NCBI RefSeq assembly: GCF_050306235.1
Contig: NZ_JBLWFH010000005.1
Coordinates: forward strand, 248,001-312,000
DNA length: 64,000 nucleotides
Origin: Glaciecola sp947496235
GTDB taxonomy: Bacteria > Pseudomonadota > Gammaproteobacteria > Enterobacterales > Alteromonadaceae
Reading direction: 5' to 3'
Part shown: one piece after another, positions 36,287 to 46,007 of the stretch
Position numbering within the stretch: position 1 is the first letter of the stretch
Layout of the letters: every line of letters begins with the position of its first letter
Translations under genes and position numbers: made by a program
The notes under the pieces: generated by a model
Databases searched by the model: none
Told to the model about the DNA's origin: nothing
What the model saw: the letters and a program-made list of their open reading frames with translations, nothing else

Positions 36287-36751
36287 CTAGCTCATCGCGT
36301 TACATTGCTTACAAGTACCGTGTGCCTCAATTGTTTGTGTTCTTATTATAAAGGCATTCTGTAACGCTTGTGCTTCTAGAGTATCTTTCACTCCTTCAGA
36401 CTGTATTTCTTGTACATCTCCACATTTATCGCAAATTAAAAACTGGACAGGATGTGAGCAGTCAAAATGATGACAAGCCTTAAATGTATTAGTAGATTCA
36501 ACTTTGTGCACAAGCCCAAGATTTAAGAAAAAGTCGAGAGCTCTATAAATGGTCGGAGGTTTGGCATTATCGTCCGTCTCACGAAGTTTATCTAACAGGT
36601 CATAAGCACCTATAGATCCATTTTCGAGCAATAATAATTCGTAAACCTTTGCACGAATCGGAGTAAAACGATTACCATTGTTTTCACAATACTCACGCGC
36701 CTTATTTAACAAAGTTTGTTGTTTATTGTTTAAATGCGTTGTATTAGACAA
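36287..36751 (-). CDS. zur: Fur-family zinc uptake regulator (Zur-like)
   Basis: From the TTG at 36751, five bases after GGAG, this is a 154-residue Fur-family regulator. A longer upstream frame (to 36892) has an implausible hydrophobic start and overlaps the divergent nudC promoter. The winged-helix domain (RFTPIRAKVYELLLLENG, PPTIYRALDFFLNLGLVHKV) is followed by a dimerisation domain with metal Cys in CDKCGDVQEI and a late CKQC pair. The ACHHFDCSHPVQFLICDKCG pattern is more Zur-like than Fur-like. Zur represses zinc-uptake genes when zinc is sufficient. A Zur-type palindrome exists at 12302. Zur rather than Fur is inferred from pattern. Confidence 0.78.
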   Translation of the reverse strand: MSNTTHLNNKQQTLLNKAREYCENNGNRFTPIRAKVYELLLLENGSIGAYDLLDKLRETDDNAKPPTIYRALDFFLNLGLVHKVESTNTFKACHHFDCSHPVQFLICDKCGDVQEIQSEGVKDTLEAQALQNAFIIRTQTIEAHGTCKQCNAMS

Positions 36752-36866
36752 AAAAACTCCGACAATTAATATCAACACTAAAGCAAGTATATCATTGCTT
36801 CGTTTGTGAACAAGATTGAAAACACGTAAAGTGCCAATTATATAACATAATCTTACAGGAATCTTG

Positions 36867-37658
36867 ATGAAGTTTGTTTTCGCACATGACAAGTTAGTTA
36901 TAAAACAGTCAGTTGACCACGGTGCAATTCCTGAATTTCTACGAAATTTAAACTTAAACGAATTTTCTTCCTCCTATGAAGACGTCGTAAAATATTCCGC
37001 TTTAAATGGACGTCACCATCACTTACTTGATTTGCATAAATCACAAGTAGACGAAGAGTCTTGGCAATTAGTAAGTCTGCGAGAGCTTCTGTTTTCTCTT
37101 CCCGATCAAGATTTTGCCAGTGTTGCGCAAGCTTGGCAGTATGCGCAATTTTTAAAAACCCATAGATATTGCGGGCAATGCGGCTCACAAATGTATCGAG
37201 TGCATTGGGAAATGGCTACCCATTGTCATAAATGTCAGCACCGATGTTATCCTCGCGTAAGTCCTTGCATTATTGTAGCTGTGCGCAAAGACGATAAAAT
37301 TTTATTGGCTCAAGGTGCCCATCATAAAACCAGAGATATGCACTCGACCTTGGCCGGTTTCGTTGAAAGTGCTGAGTCGTTGGAACAAGCCGTGCATCGA
37401 GAAGTGTTTGAAGAAGTAGGGATTCAAATTAAAAATCTTAGATACTTTGACAGTCAGCCTTGGCCATTTCCTCATTCTTTGATGTGTGGATATTTAGCTG
37501 ACTATGCCAGCGGGGATATTAAGGTGGATGAGAAAGAAATACTTAACGCCGATTGGTTTGATGTAGATCACTTGCCGAATACGCCGCCAACTGTTTCAAT
37601 AGCGGGCCGTTTGATCAAGGCAACGATTGAACTTATTAAAGGTGAGCAAATCGGCTGA
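36867..37658 (+). CDS. nudC: NAD-capped RNA hydrolase / NADH pyrophosphatase NudC
   Basis: This 263-residue protein has an N-terminal domain, a zinc ribbon (YCGQCGSQ, then CHKCQHRCYP) and a C-terminal Nudix domain with the box GFVESAESLEQAVHREVFEE followed by VGI. The NudC-type SQPWPFPHSLM motif after the box identifies it. It hydrolyses NADH and NAD caps on RNA to NMN(H). The start is the ATG at 36867, with AGGA upstream. It is divergent from zur, with 115 bases between them. It is the first of a rightward run toward hemE, with 91 bases between the two. Confidence 0.9.
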   Translation: MKFVFAHDKLVIKQSVDHGAIPEFLRNLNLNEFSSSYEDVVKYSALNGRHHHLLDLHKSQVDEESWQLVSLRELLFSLPDQDFASVAQAWQYAQFLKTHRYCGQCGSQMYRVHWEMATHCHKCQHRCYPRVSPCIIVAVRKDDKILLAQGAHHKTRDMHSTLAGFVESAESLEQAVHREVFEEVGIQIKNLRYFDSQPWPFPHSLMCGYLADYASGDIKVDEKEILNADWFDVDHLPNTPPTVSIAGRLIKATIELIKGEQIG

Positions 37659-37749
37659 AATAGCATGGGAATCTGGGCTAAAAAACAGTACACTTGCGCC
37701 TGATTTTAAAGACCAACTAAATACCGAATTATTTGTATAAGAGAGAAAT

Positions 37750-38814
37750 ATGACAGGCCTGAAAAATGACCGCTATTTACGTGCACTATTAAAACAACCC
37801 GTTGATGTCACACCCGTGTGGATGATGCGTCAAGCAGGGCGTTACTTGCCTGAGTATCGAGAAATTCGAGCAGAAGCAGGTAATTTTATGGCCTTGTGTA
37901 CCAATCCTGAATTAGCATGTGAAGTTACATTACAGCCTCTACGTCGGTTTGAACTTGATGCGGCCATTCTGTTTTCCGATATTCTCACCATTCCTGATGC
38001 TATGGGACTAGGTTTATACTTTGAACAAGGTGAAGGTCCCAAGTTTAAAAAAACAATTACTAGCGAACAGGATGTTAAGAATTTGCCTGTTCCAGATCCC
38101 GAACTATCATTGACTTATGTGATGGATGCGGTTCGCACTATTCGAAAAAATCTTCAAGGTAGCGTTCCTTTAATCGGTTTTTCAGGTAGTCCTTGGACCT
38201 TGGCGACCTACATGGTTGAAGGCGGTTCTAGTAAGGCTTTTACCAAAATAAAGAAAATGATGTTTAGTTCACCTCAAACCTTGCATGCTCTATTGGATAA
38301 ACTAGCTGATTCAGTTATTTCATACCTGAATGCACAAATCGCCGCTGGTGCTCAGTCTGTTATGGTGTTTGACACTTGGGGAGGCGTTTTAAGTCCAAGA
38401 GATTACAAACTATTCTCATTGCAGTATATGCACAAAATTGTCGATGGACTTACTCGCGAGTATGAAGGTCAGAAAATCCCAGTGACGCTATTCACCAAAA
38501 ATGGCGGTATGTGGCTTGAGCATATTGCAGCTACAGGTTGTGATGCTCTAGGTTTAGATTGGACCATAGATATTGCCGATGCTAAAGCCAGAGTAGGTGA
38601 CAAAGTAGCCTTACAAGGAAATATGGATCCTTCCGTTTTATATGCACCTGCGGAGCGTATTGAGCAGGAAGTGCAGGATATTTTACAGGGATTTGGCGAG
38701 GGGACAGGGCATGTGTTTAATCTTGGACATGGTATTCATTTAGATGTACCACCAGAAAATGCCAAAGTATTTGTAGACGCAATACACAAATATAGCGCTC
38801 AGTATCACAAATAA
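37750..38814 (+). CDS. hemE: Uroporphyrinogen decarboxylase
   Basis: This 354-residue cytoplasmic enzyme converts uroporphyrinogen III to coproporphyrinogen III in heme synthesis. Signatures are PVWMMRQAGRYLPEY near the N terminus and the GFSGSPWTLATYMVEGG motif, plus FDTWGG and NLGHGIHLDVPPEN near the end. The length matches HemE. It begins at ATG behind AAGAGAGAAAT. It ends three bases before the convergent queG gene. HemH is also in this window at 56657. Confidence 0.95.
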   Translation: MTGLKNDRYLRALLKQPVDVTPVWMMRQAGRYLPEYREIRAEAGNFMALCTNPELACEVTLQPLRRFELDAAILFSDILTIPDAMGLGLYFEQGEGPKFKKTITSEQDVKNLPVPDPELSLTYVMDAVRTIRKNLQGSVPLIGFSGSPWTLATYMVEGGSSKAFTKIKKMMFSSPQTLHALLDKLADSVISYLNAQIAAGAQSVMVFDTWGGVLSPRDYKLFSLQYMHKIVDGLTREYEGQKIPVTLFTKNGGMWLEHIAATGCDALGLDWTIDIADAKARVGDKVALQGNMDPSVLYAPAERIEQEVQDILQGFGEGTGHVFNLGHGIHLDVPPENAKVFVDAIHKYSAQYHK

Positions 38815-38817
38815 AAT

Positions 38818-39972
38818 CTAAGCATCTCTAGGCAGGCCTTTACGGACGGTTCTGGCCAGCCTTGCTTGCTGACGATTGACTTGAGCTTTATCAGCGCCGT
38901 CTGATTTTTTTCTTTGTTGCTGGTCCAGCGCCCAACGATAATGCTGATTAAGTGTATCATTGGATTCTTTGTCTAAGGCAGCGCTGAGTGCACTTTCTAT
39001 AGCCTCAGAGTAAGGCGCGTTGCCTAAGGCTATGGAAATATTTCGACGCCATTTGATAATGCCGATGCGACGAATGGGCGAGCCCTGAAGCTTTTGCATA
39101 AATTCTTCTTCTGACCAATAAAACAGACGCAATAAGTCTGCATTTTTTAGCCCATACAAATCGTTAAACCCTGTTTCTTGGGTAAGTTGTGCCTGCTTAT
39201 TGTAAGGGCAAACAAGCTGACAATCGTCACACCCATAGATGCGGTTTCCCATTGCTGTCCTGAAATGTTCAGGAATAACACCTTCATACTCTATGGTTAA
39301 ATAGGAAATACATTTATTGGCATCAATGGTGTAAGGTGCCACTATTGCATTTGTTGGGCATATAGAGATACATGCATTGCAACTACCACAACCTTCTTCT
39401 ACTGGCTGGTCGACGGGTAGGGGTAAATTAATAAAAATCTCACCTAAGAAAAACCAAGAACCCGCTTCTCGATTCAATGTGAGTGAGTGCTTACCAGTCC
39501 AGCCAATTCCTGCTTTCTCGGCAAATGCATGTTCAAGCACAGGGGCTGAATCAACAAAAGGCCGATAGTCAGTATCTGTAAAATGTTCGGTGATTTTCTC
39601 GGCTAATTGCTTTAGTCGTTTGCGGATTAATTTATGGTAGTCTTTGCCTAGCGCGTAGCGACTGACAAAAGCTTTCGTAGGTTGTTCTAAATTGTCGGCA
39701 AAAGCTGCATCATCTGGCAAATAGTCCATGCGCACACTTATGATCCTTGATGTGCCCGGATGCAATCTTTCTGGATATAGACGTTTTTCGAGATTTCGTT
39801 GAAAAAAATCCATTTGCCCGTGGTATCCTTTGTCCAACCAAGCTTGTAAATAGTCGCTATGTTGACCAAGGTCAAGATCACTTATACCAACTTGTTGGAA
39901 ACCTAGCGATTTCCCCCACGCCTTGATATTGTTTGCAAGTTGAATTAGGTCAATTGTTGGAATTAAGGACAT
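38818..39972 (-). CDS. queG: Epoxyqueuosine reductase
   Basis: This 384-residue cobalamin- and iron-sulfur-dependent enzyme makes queuosine from epoxyqueuosine in tRNA. The two [4Fe-4S] motifs are CGSCNACISICPTNAI and CDDCQLVCPYNK, and the N-terminal QVGISDLDLGQH and DYHKLIRKRLKQLAE stretches are typical. The C-terminal HEAT-like portion (RRIGIIKWRRNISIALGN) is present. It is divergent from nnrD/E with only six bases between start codons, so the promoters must overlap coding sequence or each other. Confidence 0.93.
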   Translation of the reverse strand: MSLIPTIDLIQLANNIKAWGKSLGFQQVGISDLDLGQHSDYLQAWLDKGYHGQMDFFQRNLEKRLYPERLHPGTSRIISVRMDYLPDDAAFADNLEQPTKAFVSRYALGKDYHKLIRKRLKQLAEKITEHFTDTDYRPFVDSAPVLEHAFAEKAGIGWTGKHSLTLNREAGSWFFLGEIFINLPLPVDQPVEEGCGSCNACISICPTNAIVAPYTIDANKCISYLTIEYEGVIPEHFRTAMGNRIYGCDDCQLVCPYNKQAQLTQETGFNDLYGLKNADLLRLFYWSEEEFMQKLQGSPIRRIGIIKWRRNISIALGNAPYSEAIESALSAALDKESNDTLNQHYRWALDQQQRKKSDGADKAQVNRQQARLARTVRKGLPRDA

Positions 39973-39978
39973 AAGCTC

Positions 39979-41478
39979 ATGTTAGACAAAATAAACGCAC
40001 CCAGCTTAACACAAAAACTCTATCGGGCTGATCAGGTTCGTTTGCACGAAAAATCTGCCGCCGAAAAACTTGGCCTAGAAATGTACAGCTTAATGCAACG
40101 TGCTGGCAAGGCTGTTTTCGAAGAATGTGTAAACTTAATTCCTAATGTGGACCGTTATCTAGTATTGGTAGGCGTTGGCAACAACGCAGGGGATGGATAC
40201 GTTGCCGGACTGCAAGCAAAAATTGCCGGTAAAAACGTTACTTTATGCGCTGTAGACCCTAAGCGAGAATTGTCGGGTGATGCAGCAAGAGCACGTCAAG
40301 AATGGGAAGCCAATGGAGGAAAAGTTGAAACCTTCAGTCCTGATTTACTTGAAAAAGCCGATATTGTGATTGATGGCTTATTGGGTACCGGCATCAATGG
40401 CATCATCCGAAATGAATATGCAGACGTTATCGATACCATCAATCACTCAGATATCCCCGTGGTAAGTATCGATGTGCCTAGCGGCTTAGATGCAGATACA
40501 GGCGAATCACTTGGCCGCTGCGTACAAGCAGATGTCACAGTGACTTTTATCGGCATTAAAATGGGCCTTACAACAGGTGCTGGTAAGCAATCCTGTGGCA
40601 AATTAGTGTTTAAAGATTTAGGGGTAGGCAAAACTTTCGCTTCTTTAGCCAGAAGTGATGCCCGAGCCTTAGATATGAAGCATTTTAGAGGCATGGCACC
40701 AAGAGATATAAATAGCCATAAAGGCAGTTATGGTCGATTGCTATGTATCGGCGGCAATGCAGGTATGTCTGGCGCAATTCGTCTAACCGCAGAAGCGGCG
40801 TTGCGCACCGGCACTGGTTTGGTCAAAGTGTTTGCTCATGAAGCGTCTAAAGTGCAGATTTGTGCTGGCCGCCCAGAACTTATGGTGATAAGTGAAGGTC
40901 TAGAAGATGCATTGGAGTGGGCAACCTGTATCGCACTTGGACCAGGCTTAGGAAGAGATGATTGGAGTAAGTCAATATTCGATAAGGTGATGGAATATAC
41001 TCAACGAAATCCAAAACCTATAGTGGTTGATGCAGATGCGTTAAATCTAAAAGCCGTAAATGCCACTTTCGTATCTCTGCCTGATTGTGTTGTTACGCCG
41101 CATGCTGGAGAGGCGGCTAGACTGTTAAACGTGAGTATAGATGAAATCGAATCCAATAGATTTAATTATGCCCGGTTGTGCGCACAAAGATACGATGCAG
41201 TATGTGTATTAAAAGGCGCTGGAAGTATTATTGATGATCAACGACATTCTTGGGTATGTCGCCATGGTAATCCTGGTATGGCAACAGCAGGAATGGGGGA
41301 TGTATTAACCGGCGTCATCAGCTCACTCATGGCCCAAGGCATCGATAAATCAATGGCTTGTCAATTTGGGGTATCATTGCATGCTAAAGCAGGTGACATG
41401 ATTGCTGAGGAATATGGTCAAAGGGGTATTATTGCCAGTGATTTATTCCCTAAAATCAGATTGCTAGTCAATCAATAA
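39979..41478 (+). CDS. nnr: Bifunctional NAD(P)H-hydrate repair enzyme (epimerase and dehydratase)
   Basis: This 499-residue protein fuses a YjeF_N epimerase domain (GVGNNAGDGYVAGLQAKIAG and DGLLGTGINGI) with a C-terminal carbohydrate-kinase-like ADP-dependent dehydratase (SHKGSYGRLLCIGGNAGMSG, VVDADALNLK, and GNPGMATAGMGDVLTGVISS). Together they repair damaged NAD(P)HX. It starts the rightward conserved cluster and is followed after 16 bases by tsaE, as in many gammaproteobacteria where it is called yjeF. Confidence 0.93.
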   Translation: MLDKINAPSLTQKLYRADQVRLHEKSAAEKLGLEMYSLMQRAGKAVFEECVNLIPNVDRYLVLVGVGNNAGDGYVAGLQAKIAGKNVTLCAVDPKRELSGDAARARQEWEANGGKVETFSPDLLEKADIVIDGLLGTGINGIIRNEYADVIDTINHSDIPVVSIDVPSGLDADTGESLGRCVQADVTVTFIGIKMGLTTGAGKQSCGKLVFKDLGVGKTFASLARSDARALDMKHFRGMAPRDINSHKGSYGRLLCIGGNAGMSGAIRLTAEAALRTGTGLVKVFAHEASKVQICAGRPELMVISEGLEDALEWATCIALGPGLGRDDWSKSIFDKVMEYTQRNPKPIVVDADALNLKAVNATFVSLPDCVVTPHAGEAARLLNVSIDEIESNRFNYARLCAQRYDAVCVLKGAGSIIDDQRHSWVCRHGNPGMATAGMGDVLTGVISSLMAQGIDKSMACQFGVSLHAKAGDMIAEEYGQRGIIASDLFPKIRLLVNQ

Positions 41479-41494
41479 GGTTAATTAAGGTGTT

Positions 41495-41959
41495 ATGCAA
41501 GTTACAGTCAATGTCAATGACGAAACCCAAACCCAAGCGCTTGCTGTAGGGTTTGCTCAAAACTTAAAAGCGTCCGGTTTAGGTGGCGCTGTTATTTTTT
41601 TACATGGCGATTTGGGGGCCGGGAAAACCACTTTTTCTCGTTTTTTGCTACAATCATTAGGTCATGATGGAAAAGTGAAAAGCCCTACTTATACATTGGT
41701 TGAACCCTATAATATTGCCGGCATGGATGTTTTTCACTTTGACCTTTACAGATTAGCAGACCCCGAAGAACTTGAGTTTATGGGGATAAGAGATTATTTT
41801 AATGCAAATGCTTGTTGTTTGGTGGAATGGCCTGAAAAAGGTGGACATTTATTACCAACAGCGGATGTTGAACTTAATATCCTGTTTACAGAACAGGGGC
41901 GGTCCTTTGAATTTAGCGCGCTTAGCGAACGCGGTCGCCGTTATATTGCGAACCTATAA
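41495..41959 (+). CDS. tsaE: tRNA threonylcarbamoyladenosine biosynthesis ATPase TsaE
   Basis: This 154-residue P-loop ATPase has Walker A FLHGDLGAGKTTFSRFLL, the TsaE motif KSPTYTLVEPY and FDLYRL. It works with TsaB and TsaD to make t6A on tRNAs that read ANN codons. The start ATG lies 16 bases after nnr. An overlapping longer frame beginning at 41802 runs into amiB and is not a separate gene. Essentiality is expected from the family. Confidence 0.93.
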   Translation: MQVTVNVNDETQTQALAVGFAQNLKASGLGGAVIFLHGDLGAGKTTFSRFLLQSLGHDGKVKSPTYTLVEPYNIAGMDVFHFDLYRLADPEELEFMGIRDYFNANACCLVEWPEKGGHLLPTADVELNILFTEQGRSFEFSALSERGRRYIANL

Positions 41960-41969
41960 GAATAATAAA

Positions 41970-43301
41970 ATGCAACTAGGGTTAGTGCAAAAAATTGTCA
42001 CGTGGAGCATAGGAATAAGTTTTATCCTATTTTCTACTGTGAGTTACGCCGATAAAATTACCGATGCTAGATTTTCTCATGCAGCGGACACAAGCCGTTT
42101 AGTCTTAGAATTAGAAGACGCCCCAAGCTTTACTTACTTTTCCCTGAAAAATCCAGATCGTCTGGTAATTGACTTACAGGATGTGAAACGGAATTTCGAT
42201 TTTACATCGGTGGGAATCACAGGTGCACTGGTCTCGAAAATTCGTCATAGTAAGCCAAAAACAAAAGCTGATACCCGTCTTGTTATTGAGTTAACCAAGA
42301 AACCAAATGTAACCTTGTATGCCTTAGCAAAAAATGACGATTTTCCCGATCGTTTGGTCATAGAAATGGTCGATCCTGATCCTGTTCCAGTGTTGATTAA
42401 TAATCAAGGGCCTGACCGCGATAAGGATATAATTGTTGTGGTTGATGCCGGACACGGCGGCAATGATCCTGGCTCTATTGGACCCTCTGGAAGTTACGAA
42501 AAAAATATTACCCTAAGCATCGCTAAAATGCTGCAGGACTACATCGATAACGAACCAGGCATGCGCGCCATTATGACGCGTACTGGGGACTATTATATTT
42601 CGCCCAATGACAGACCAAAATTCGCGGCCAAAGAACGAGCAGACTTGTTAATTTCCATTCATGCCGATGCTTTCACCACACCTCAACCACGAGGGGGTTC
42701 AGTGTGGGTGTTATCCAAAGGTCGCGCAGACAGTGAATTGGGTCGGTTACTGGAGCAGACGGAAAGAAGCTCTGCTTTACTTGGAGCTGCTGCGGGTGTA
42801 ATTGAAGATAGAGATACTGAGCGCTACTTCGCAGAAACTATTTTTAACATGTCGATGGATTTGTCTCGTGCCTCTAGTTATGAATTGAGCAACAATGTCA
42901 TTGGGCAAATGAAGAACATCACTAAAATGCACAAAAGGTCGCCACAAAGTGCCAGTTTAGCTGTGCTTACAGCATCTGAAACTCCTTCTATTTTGGTTGA
43001 AGTGGGTTTTATCAGTAATCCTCAAGAAGAGAAAAATTTAAATTGGGCACAGCACCGCAAGCGTTTAGCCAATGCGATGTTTGTTGCAATTAAGCAATTT
43101 TTCCAGAAAACGCCACCAGATGGCACATTATGGGCTCAGTGGAAAAGTGAGAAGCCCAAGCAACATAAAGTAGAACGCGGTGACTCCCTTTCTCTTCTGG
43201 CACAACGATATGGTGTTACGGTTGGGCAAATTAAGACTGAAAATAACCTGAAATCCGACGTTGTTCGCGTTGGACAAGTATTAAAGATCCCGCGCGCCTA
43301 A
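41970..43301 (+). CDS. amiB: N-acetylmuramoyl-L-alanine amidase AmiB with AMIN and LysM domains
   Basis: From the ATG at 41970 this is a 443-residue periplasmic amidase; an in-frame upstream ATG at 41802 lies inside tsaE. A signal peptide (IVTWSIGISFILFSTVSYA), an AMIN domain (ITDARFSHAADTSRLVLELE), the Amidase_3 zinc domain (VVDAGHGGNDPGSIG, LLISIHADAF and VEVGFISNPQEEKN) and a C-terminal LysM repeat (KVERGDSLSLLAQRYGV) follow in order. It removes the peptide from peptidoglycan during cell division. The LysM domain and the neighbours tsaE and mutL identify it as AmiB. Its stop overlaps the mutL start by one base. Confidence 0.92.
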   Translation: MQLGLVQKIVTWSIGISFILFSTVSYADKITDARFSHAADTSRLVLELEDAPSFTYFSLKNPDRLVIDLQDVKRNFDFTSVGITGALVSKIRHSKPKTKADTRLVIELTKKPNVTLYALAKNDDFPDRLVIEMVDPDPVPVLINNQGPDRDKDIIVVVDAGHGGNDPGSIGPSGSYEKNITLSIAKMLQDYIDNEPGMRAIMTRTGDYYISPNDRPKFAAKERADLLISIHADAFTTPQPRGGSVWVLSKGRADSELGRLLEQTERSSALLGAAAGVIEDRDTERYFAETIFNMSMDLSRASSYELSNNVIGQMKNITKMHKRSPQSASLAVLTASETPSILVEVGFISNPQEEKNLNWAQHRKRLANAMFVAIKQFFQKTPPDGTLWAQWKSEKPKQHKVERGDSLSLLAQRYGVTVGQIKTENNLKSDVVRVGQVLKIPRA

Positions 43302-45019
43302 TGACCACTGAAGAAAGTCGTCAAATACGGATACTACCGCAACAATTAGCCAATCAAATAGCTGCTGGGGAAGTGGTAGAGCGGCCCGCATCCGTAGTTA
43401 AAGAATTAGTTGAAAATAGTCTTGATGCCGGCGCGTCCTCGATTCAAATTGAAATCGATATGGGAGGACATAAACGCATATGTATTCGCGACGACGGAAA
43501 AGGCATAGCAAAAGATCAACTGTCCTTGGCATTAAGTCGACATGCCACCAGTAAAATATATTCGTTGGATGATTTGGATGCCATTATGAGTATGGGATTC
43601 AGAGGTGAGGCGCTTGCTAGTATCAGTTCTGTGAGTCGTTGCACCTTAACCTCAAAAACTCAACATCAAGAAGCTGCTTGGCAAGCTTCCGCCGAAGGCT
43701 CTGACATGGTGGTGGATATCATTCCCGCAGCTCATCCTAAAGGTACTTCAGTAGAAGTCATCGATCTTTTTTACAATACGCCTGCGCGCAGAAAATTTCT
43801 GCGCGCGCCCAAGACAGAATTTCAGCACATTGAGCAAATCGTCAAGCGAATCGCGCTAGCTTACCCTCAGATCAGTTTCGAACTTAAACACAATGGTAAA
43901 CGGGTATATAAATTTACTGGCACCGATCAACAAAAACGCATACTTCAAGTGTGTAAGAATAAGTTTTTGGACGCAATGCTTCCGCTAGATTATGCATATG
44001 AGCAAATTAAGATCAGTGGCTGGATCACGCCGCCGGGAAATGGCTTTGATAATAATGAAAATCAGTTTTTGTTTATCAATCATCGCATGATGAAAGACAG
44101 GCTTTTAATGCATGCATTGCGTCAAGCCTATGAAGGCATGTTGCCAGACGCAAAGCATCCTGGGTTTGTGATTTTTTTAGATATTCCGCCAAATGAACTG
44201 GATGTGAACGTGCATCCTGCAAAACATGAGGTAAGGTTTAGAGAGTCTCGACATGTACATGATGTATTCTACAGCGCTATTAATCAAAGGTTGATTTCAG
44301 ATTCAACTGAATCATTTGATAAAGAGTCGCAACCAACAGATATACATGAGCCTAGCCATAATTATATTCGTCCTTTGAATACTGAAGTGGTCAGCACTAC
44401 TAACCCTACAAGGCAGTCTCTAGGTGGCGGTTATAGTTTTAATAAGCCCTCGGCTAGTCATATAAAAAAAGCCAGTCAATCTTATCACCAGTTAATGCAG
44501 GTAAGCTCACAAGACGAACAAGGAAATTCTGAGCAATTTATCTTAATCAAAGATACCCTTCTAATAAGTAAGAACGAACAACTTTGGGCGCTTAAAACAG
44601 ATAAAATTGCCCATGCTCTGTTAACTAAAAGGTTAGATACTGACGCATCCGAAAATGGCATAACAATGCAGCCTTTGTTGATGCCGATTTCGGTATCCGA
44701 CACAGGTTTCGCGCAATTTAAGCAAAAATTACAGGATATGGGGTTTAACCTACACCAACATAACCAAAAATTGATGCTAAAACAGGTGCCAAGTTTTTTA
44801 CGCAGTTTACCGTGGGCGCAGATATTTCCAGCATGGGTGTCATTCCATCCAGATTCTGAAGCAGCTTTGCTAACAGGATTAGCGAAAGCTTGGTGTCGCT
44901 CCGTGGTTTTGGACCATACTCTTGTCAAAAGTTGGATAATAGAATTGGGAGACAGTTTTACATCCGTGTTGCAACTTAGTGGTCAGCAAATTCAAATAGA
45001 GTCTTTGCTAGATGACTGA
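43301..45019 (+). CDS. mutL: DNA mismatch repair protein MutL
   Basis: This 572-residue protein has the GHKL ATPase domain (IAAGEVVERPASVVKELVEN and IRDDGKGI) and the mismatch repair motif GFRGEALASI. The C-terminal dimerisation domain lacks the DQHAxxE endonuclease motif, as expected where MutH does the nicking. It links MutS to strand removal. The start overlaps the amiB stop by one base, and the end overlaps miaA by eight, so the cluster is translationally coupled. Confidence 0.95.
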   Translation: MTTEESRQIRILPQQLANQIAAGEVVERPASVVKELVENSLDAGASSIQIEIDMGGHKRICIRDDGKGIAKDQLSLALSRHATSKIYSLDDLDAIMSMGFRGEALASISSVSRCTLTSKTQHQEAAWQASAEGSDMVVDIIPAAHPKGTSVEVIDLFYNTPARRKFLRAPKTEFQHIEQIVKRIALAYPQISFELKHNGKRVYKFTGTDQQKRILQVCKNKFLDAMLPLDYAYEQIKISGWITPPGNGFDNNENQFLFINHRMMKDRLLMHALRQAYEGMLPDAKHPGFVIFLDIPPNELDVNVHPAKHEVRFRESRHVHDVFYSAINQRLISDSTESFDKESQPTDIHEPSHNYIRPLNTEVVSTTNPTRQSLGGGYSFNKPSASHIKKASQSYHQLMQVSSQDEQGNSEQFILIKDTLLISKNEQLWALKTDKIAHALLTKRLDTDASENGITMQPLLMPISVSDTGFAQFKQKLQDMGFNLHQHNQKLMLKQVPSFLRSLPWAQIFPAWVSFHPDSEAALLTGLAKAWCRSVVLDHTLVKSWIIELGDSFTSVLQLSGQQIQIESLLDD

Positions 45020-45938
45020 CCCGCTACCAAATGCTATTTGTATCATGGGACCAACAGCTTCTGGCAAGACTGATTTGGCGATTGAACTTGCACAACACAT
45101 AAATGGTGAAGTGATCAGTGTTGATTCGGCTTTAGTGTTTCAAGACATGAACATAGGCACAGCGAAACCAACTATGGACGAAAGGCAAGGGATACCGCAT
45201 TGGTTAATTGATATATTAAGCCCAGAACAAAGCTATTCTGTCTCTGATTTTATTATTGATGCAGAAAGTAAAATACGGGAGATTCTGGTTAAGGGCAAAA
45301 TTCCAATACTAGCGGGTGGCACCATGATGTATTTCAATGGGCTAATCAATGGCATTTCCCAAATCCCAGCCAGTGATGCTGTCACCCGAGAAAAAGTAAA
45401 ATCTTTAATTGAAGAACAGGGCCTTGAATCTGTGCATGCGCAATTGGCGCAGATAGATCCAGAAGCTGCACAACGATTGCATCCAAATGATACCCAAAGA
45501 GTATCAAGGGCGATGGAAGTTTATTTAGCAACTGGCCACTCGCTCACTCATTGGCAACAACAAAAAGCAACACCTTCTGAATTCAATTTTACTCAATTTG
45601 CTATTATGCCGACCGATAGAAGCCTTCTGCATCAGGCGATTGAAAGGCGTTTTGATCTAATGTTGGAAAAAGGATTTATTGATGAAGTGAAGTTTTTATT
45701 AGAAAAATATCAACTACACGAAGACTTGCCAGCCCTTAGAAGCGTGGGATATCGTCAAATATTTGAGTATTTAAAGGGTAAAACAACCTTTAACGAAATG
45801 CGTGAACTTGGTATTATTGCAACACGTCAACTTGCCAAACGCCAAATAACATGGCTAAGGGGTTGGGAAAATTTGACGAACTTAGAAACTGGTGATATAA
45901 AAAATTTATCCATAGTTCTTAAAAAAGTGGGTACATAA
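45012..45938 (+). CDS. miaA: tRNA dimethylallyltransferase
   Basis: This 308-residue enzyme adds a dimethylallyl group to A37 in tRNAs reading UNN codons. The ATP-binding motif is MGPTASGKTDLAIELA, followed by ISVDSALVFQDMNIGTAKP, GGTMMYFNGL and RSVGYRQIFEYL, all typical of MiaA. Its start overlaps mutL by eight bases. Hfq follows 69 bases later, and that gap probably carries an hfq promoter. Confidence 0.95.
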   Translation: MTDPLPNAICIMGPTASGKTDLAIELAQHINGEVISVDSALVFQDMNIGTAKPTMDERQGIPHWLIDILSPEQSYSVSDFIIDAESKIREILVKGKIPILAGGTMMYFNGLINGISQIPASDAVTREKVKSLIEEQGLESVHAQLAQIDPEAAQRLHPNDTQRVSRAMEVYLATGHSLTHWQQQKATPSEFNFTQFAIMPTDRSLLHQAIERRFDLMLEKGFIDEVKFLLEKYQLHEDLPALRSVGYRQIFEYLKGKTTFNEMRELGIIATRQLAKRQITWLRGWENLTNLETGDIKNLSIVLKKVGT

Positions 45939-46007
45939 TACCTTTTTTTTGGTGTACACTAAATATTCACATGGGTAACAAAACATAATAATAAATAAGG
46001 ACATAGA

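Noticed and set aside
36841..36848. TATAACAT half-site between zur and nudC as a second Zur box
   Set aside because: Only one half matches the consensus. The other half (CCAATTA) does not pair, so I would not call it an operator.
36752..36892. Upstream extension of the Zur-like regulator to 36892
   Set aside because: It adds a hydrophobic segment unlike any Fur-family protein and overlaps the divergent nudC start. The TTG at 36751 has GGAG at good spacing and gives the normal length.
41802..41969. A longer amiB reading starting at ATG 41802 inside tsaE
   Set aside because: The extra 56 residues are an out-of-frame reading of tsaE and have no signal peptide. The ATG at 41970 gives a clean signal peptide and AMIN domain.
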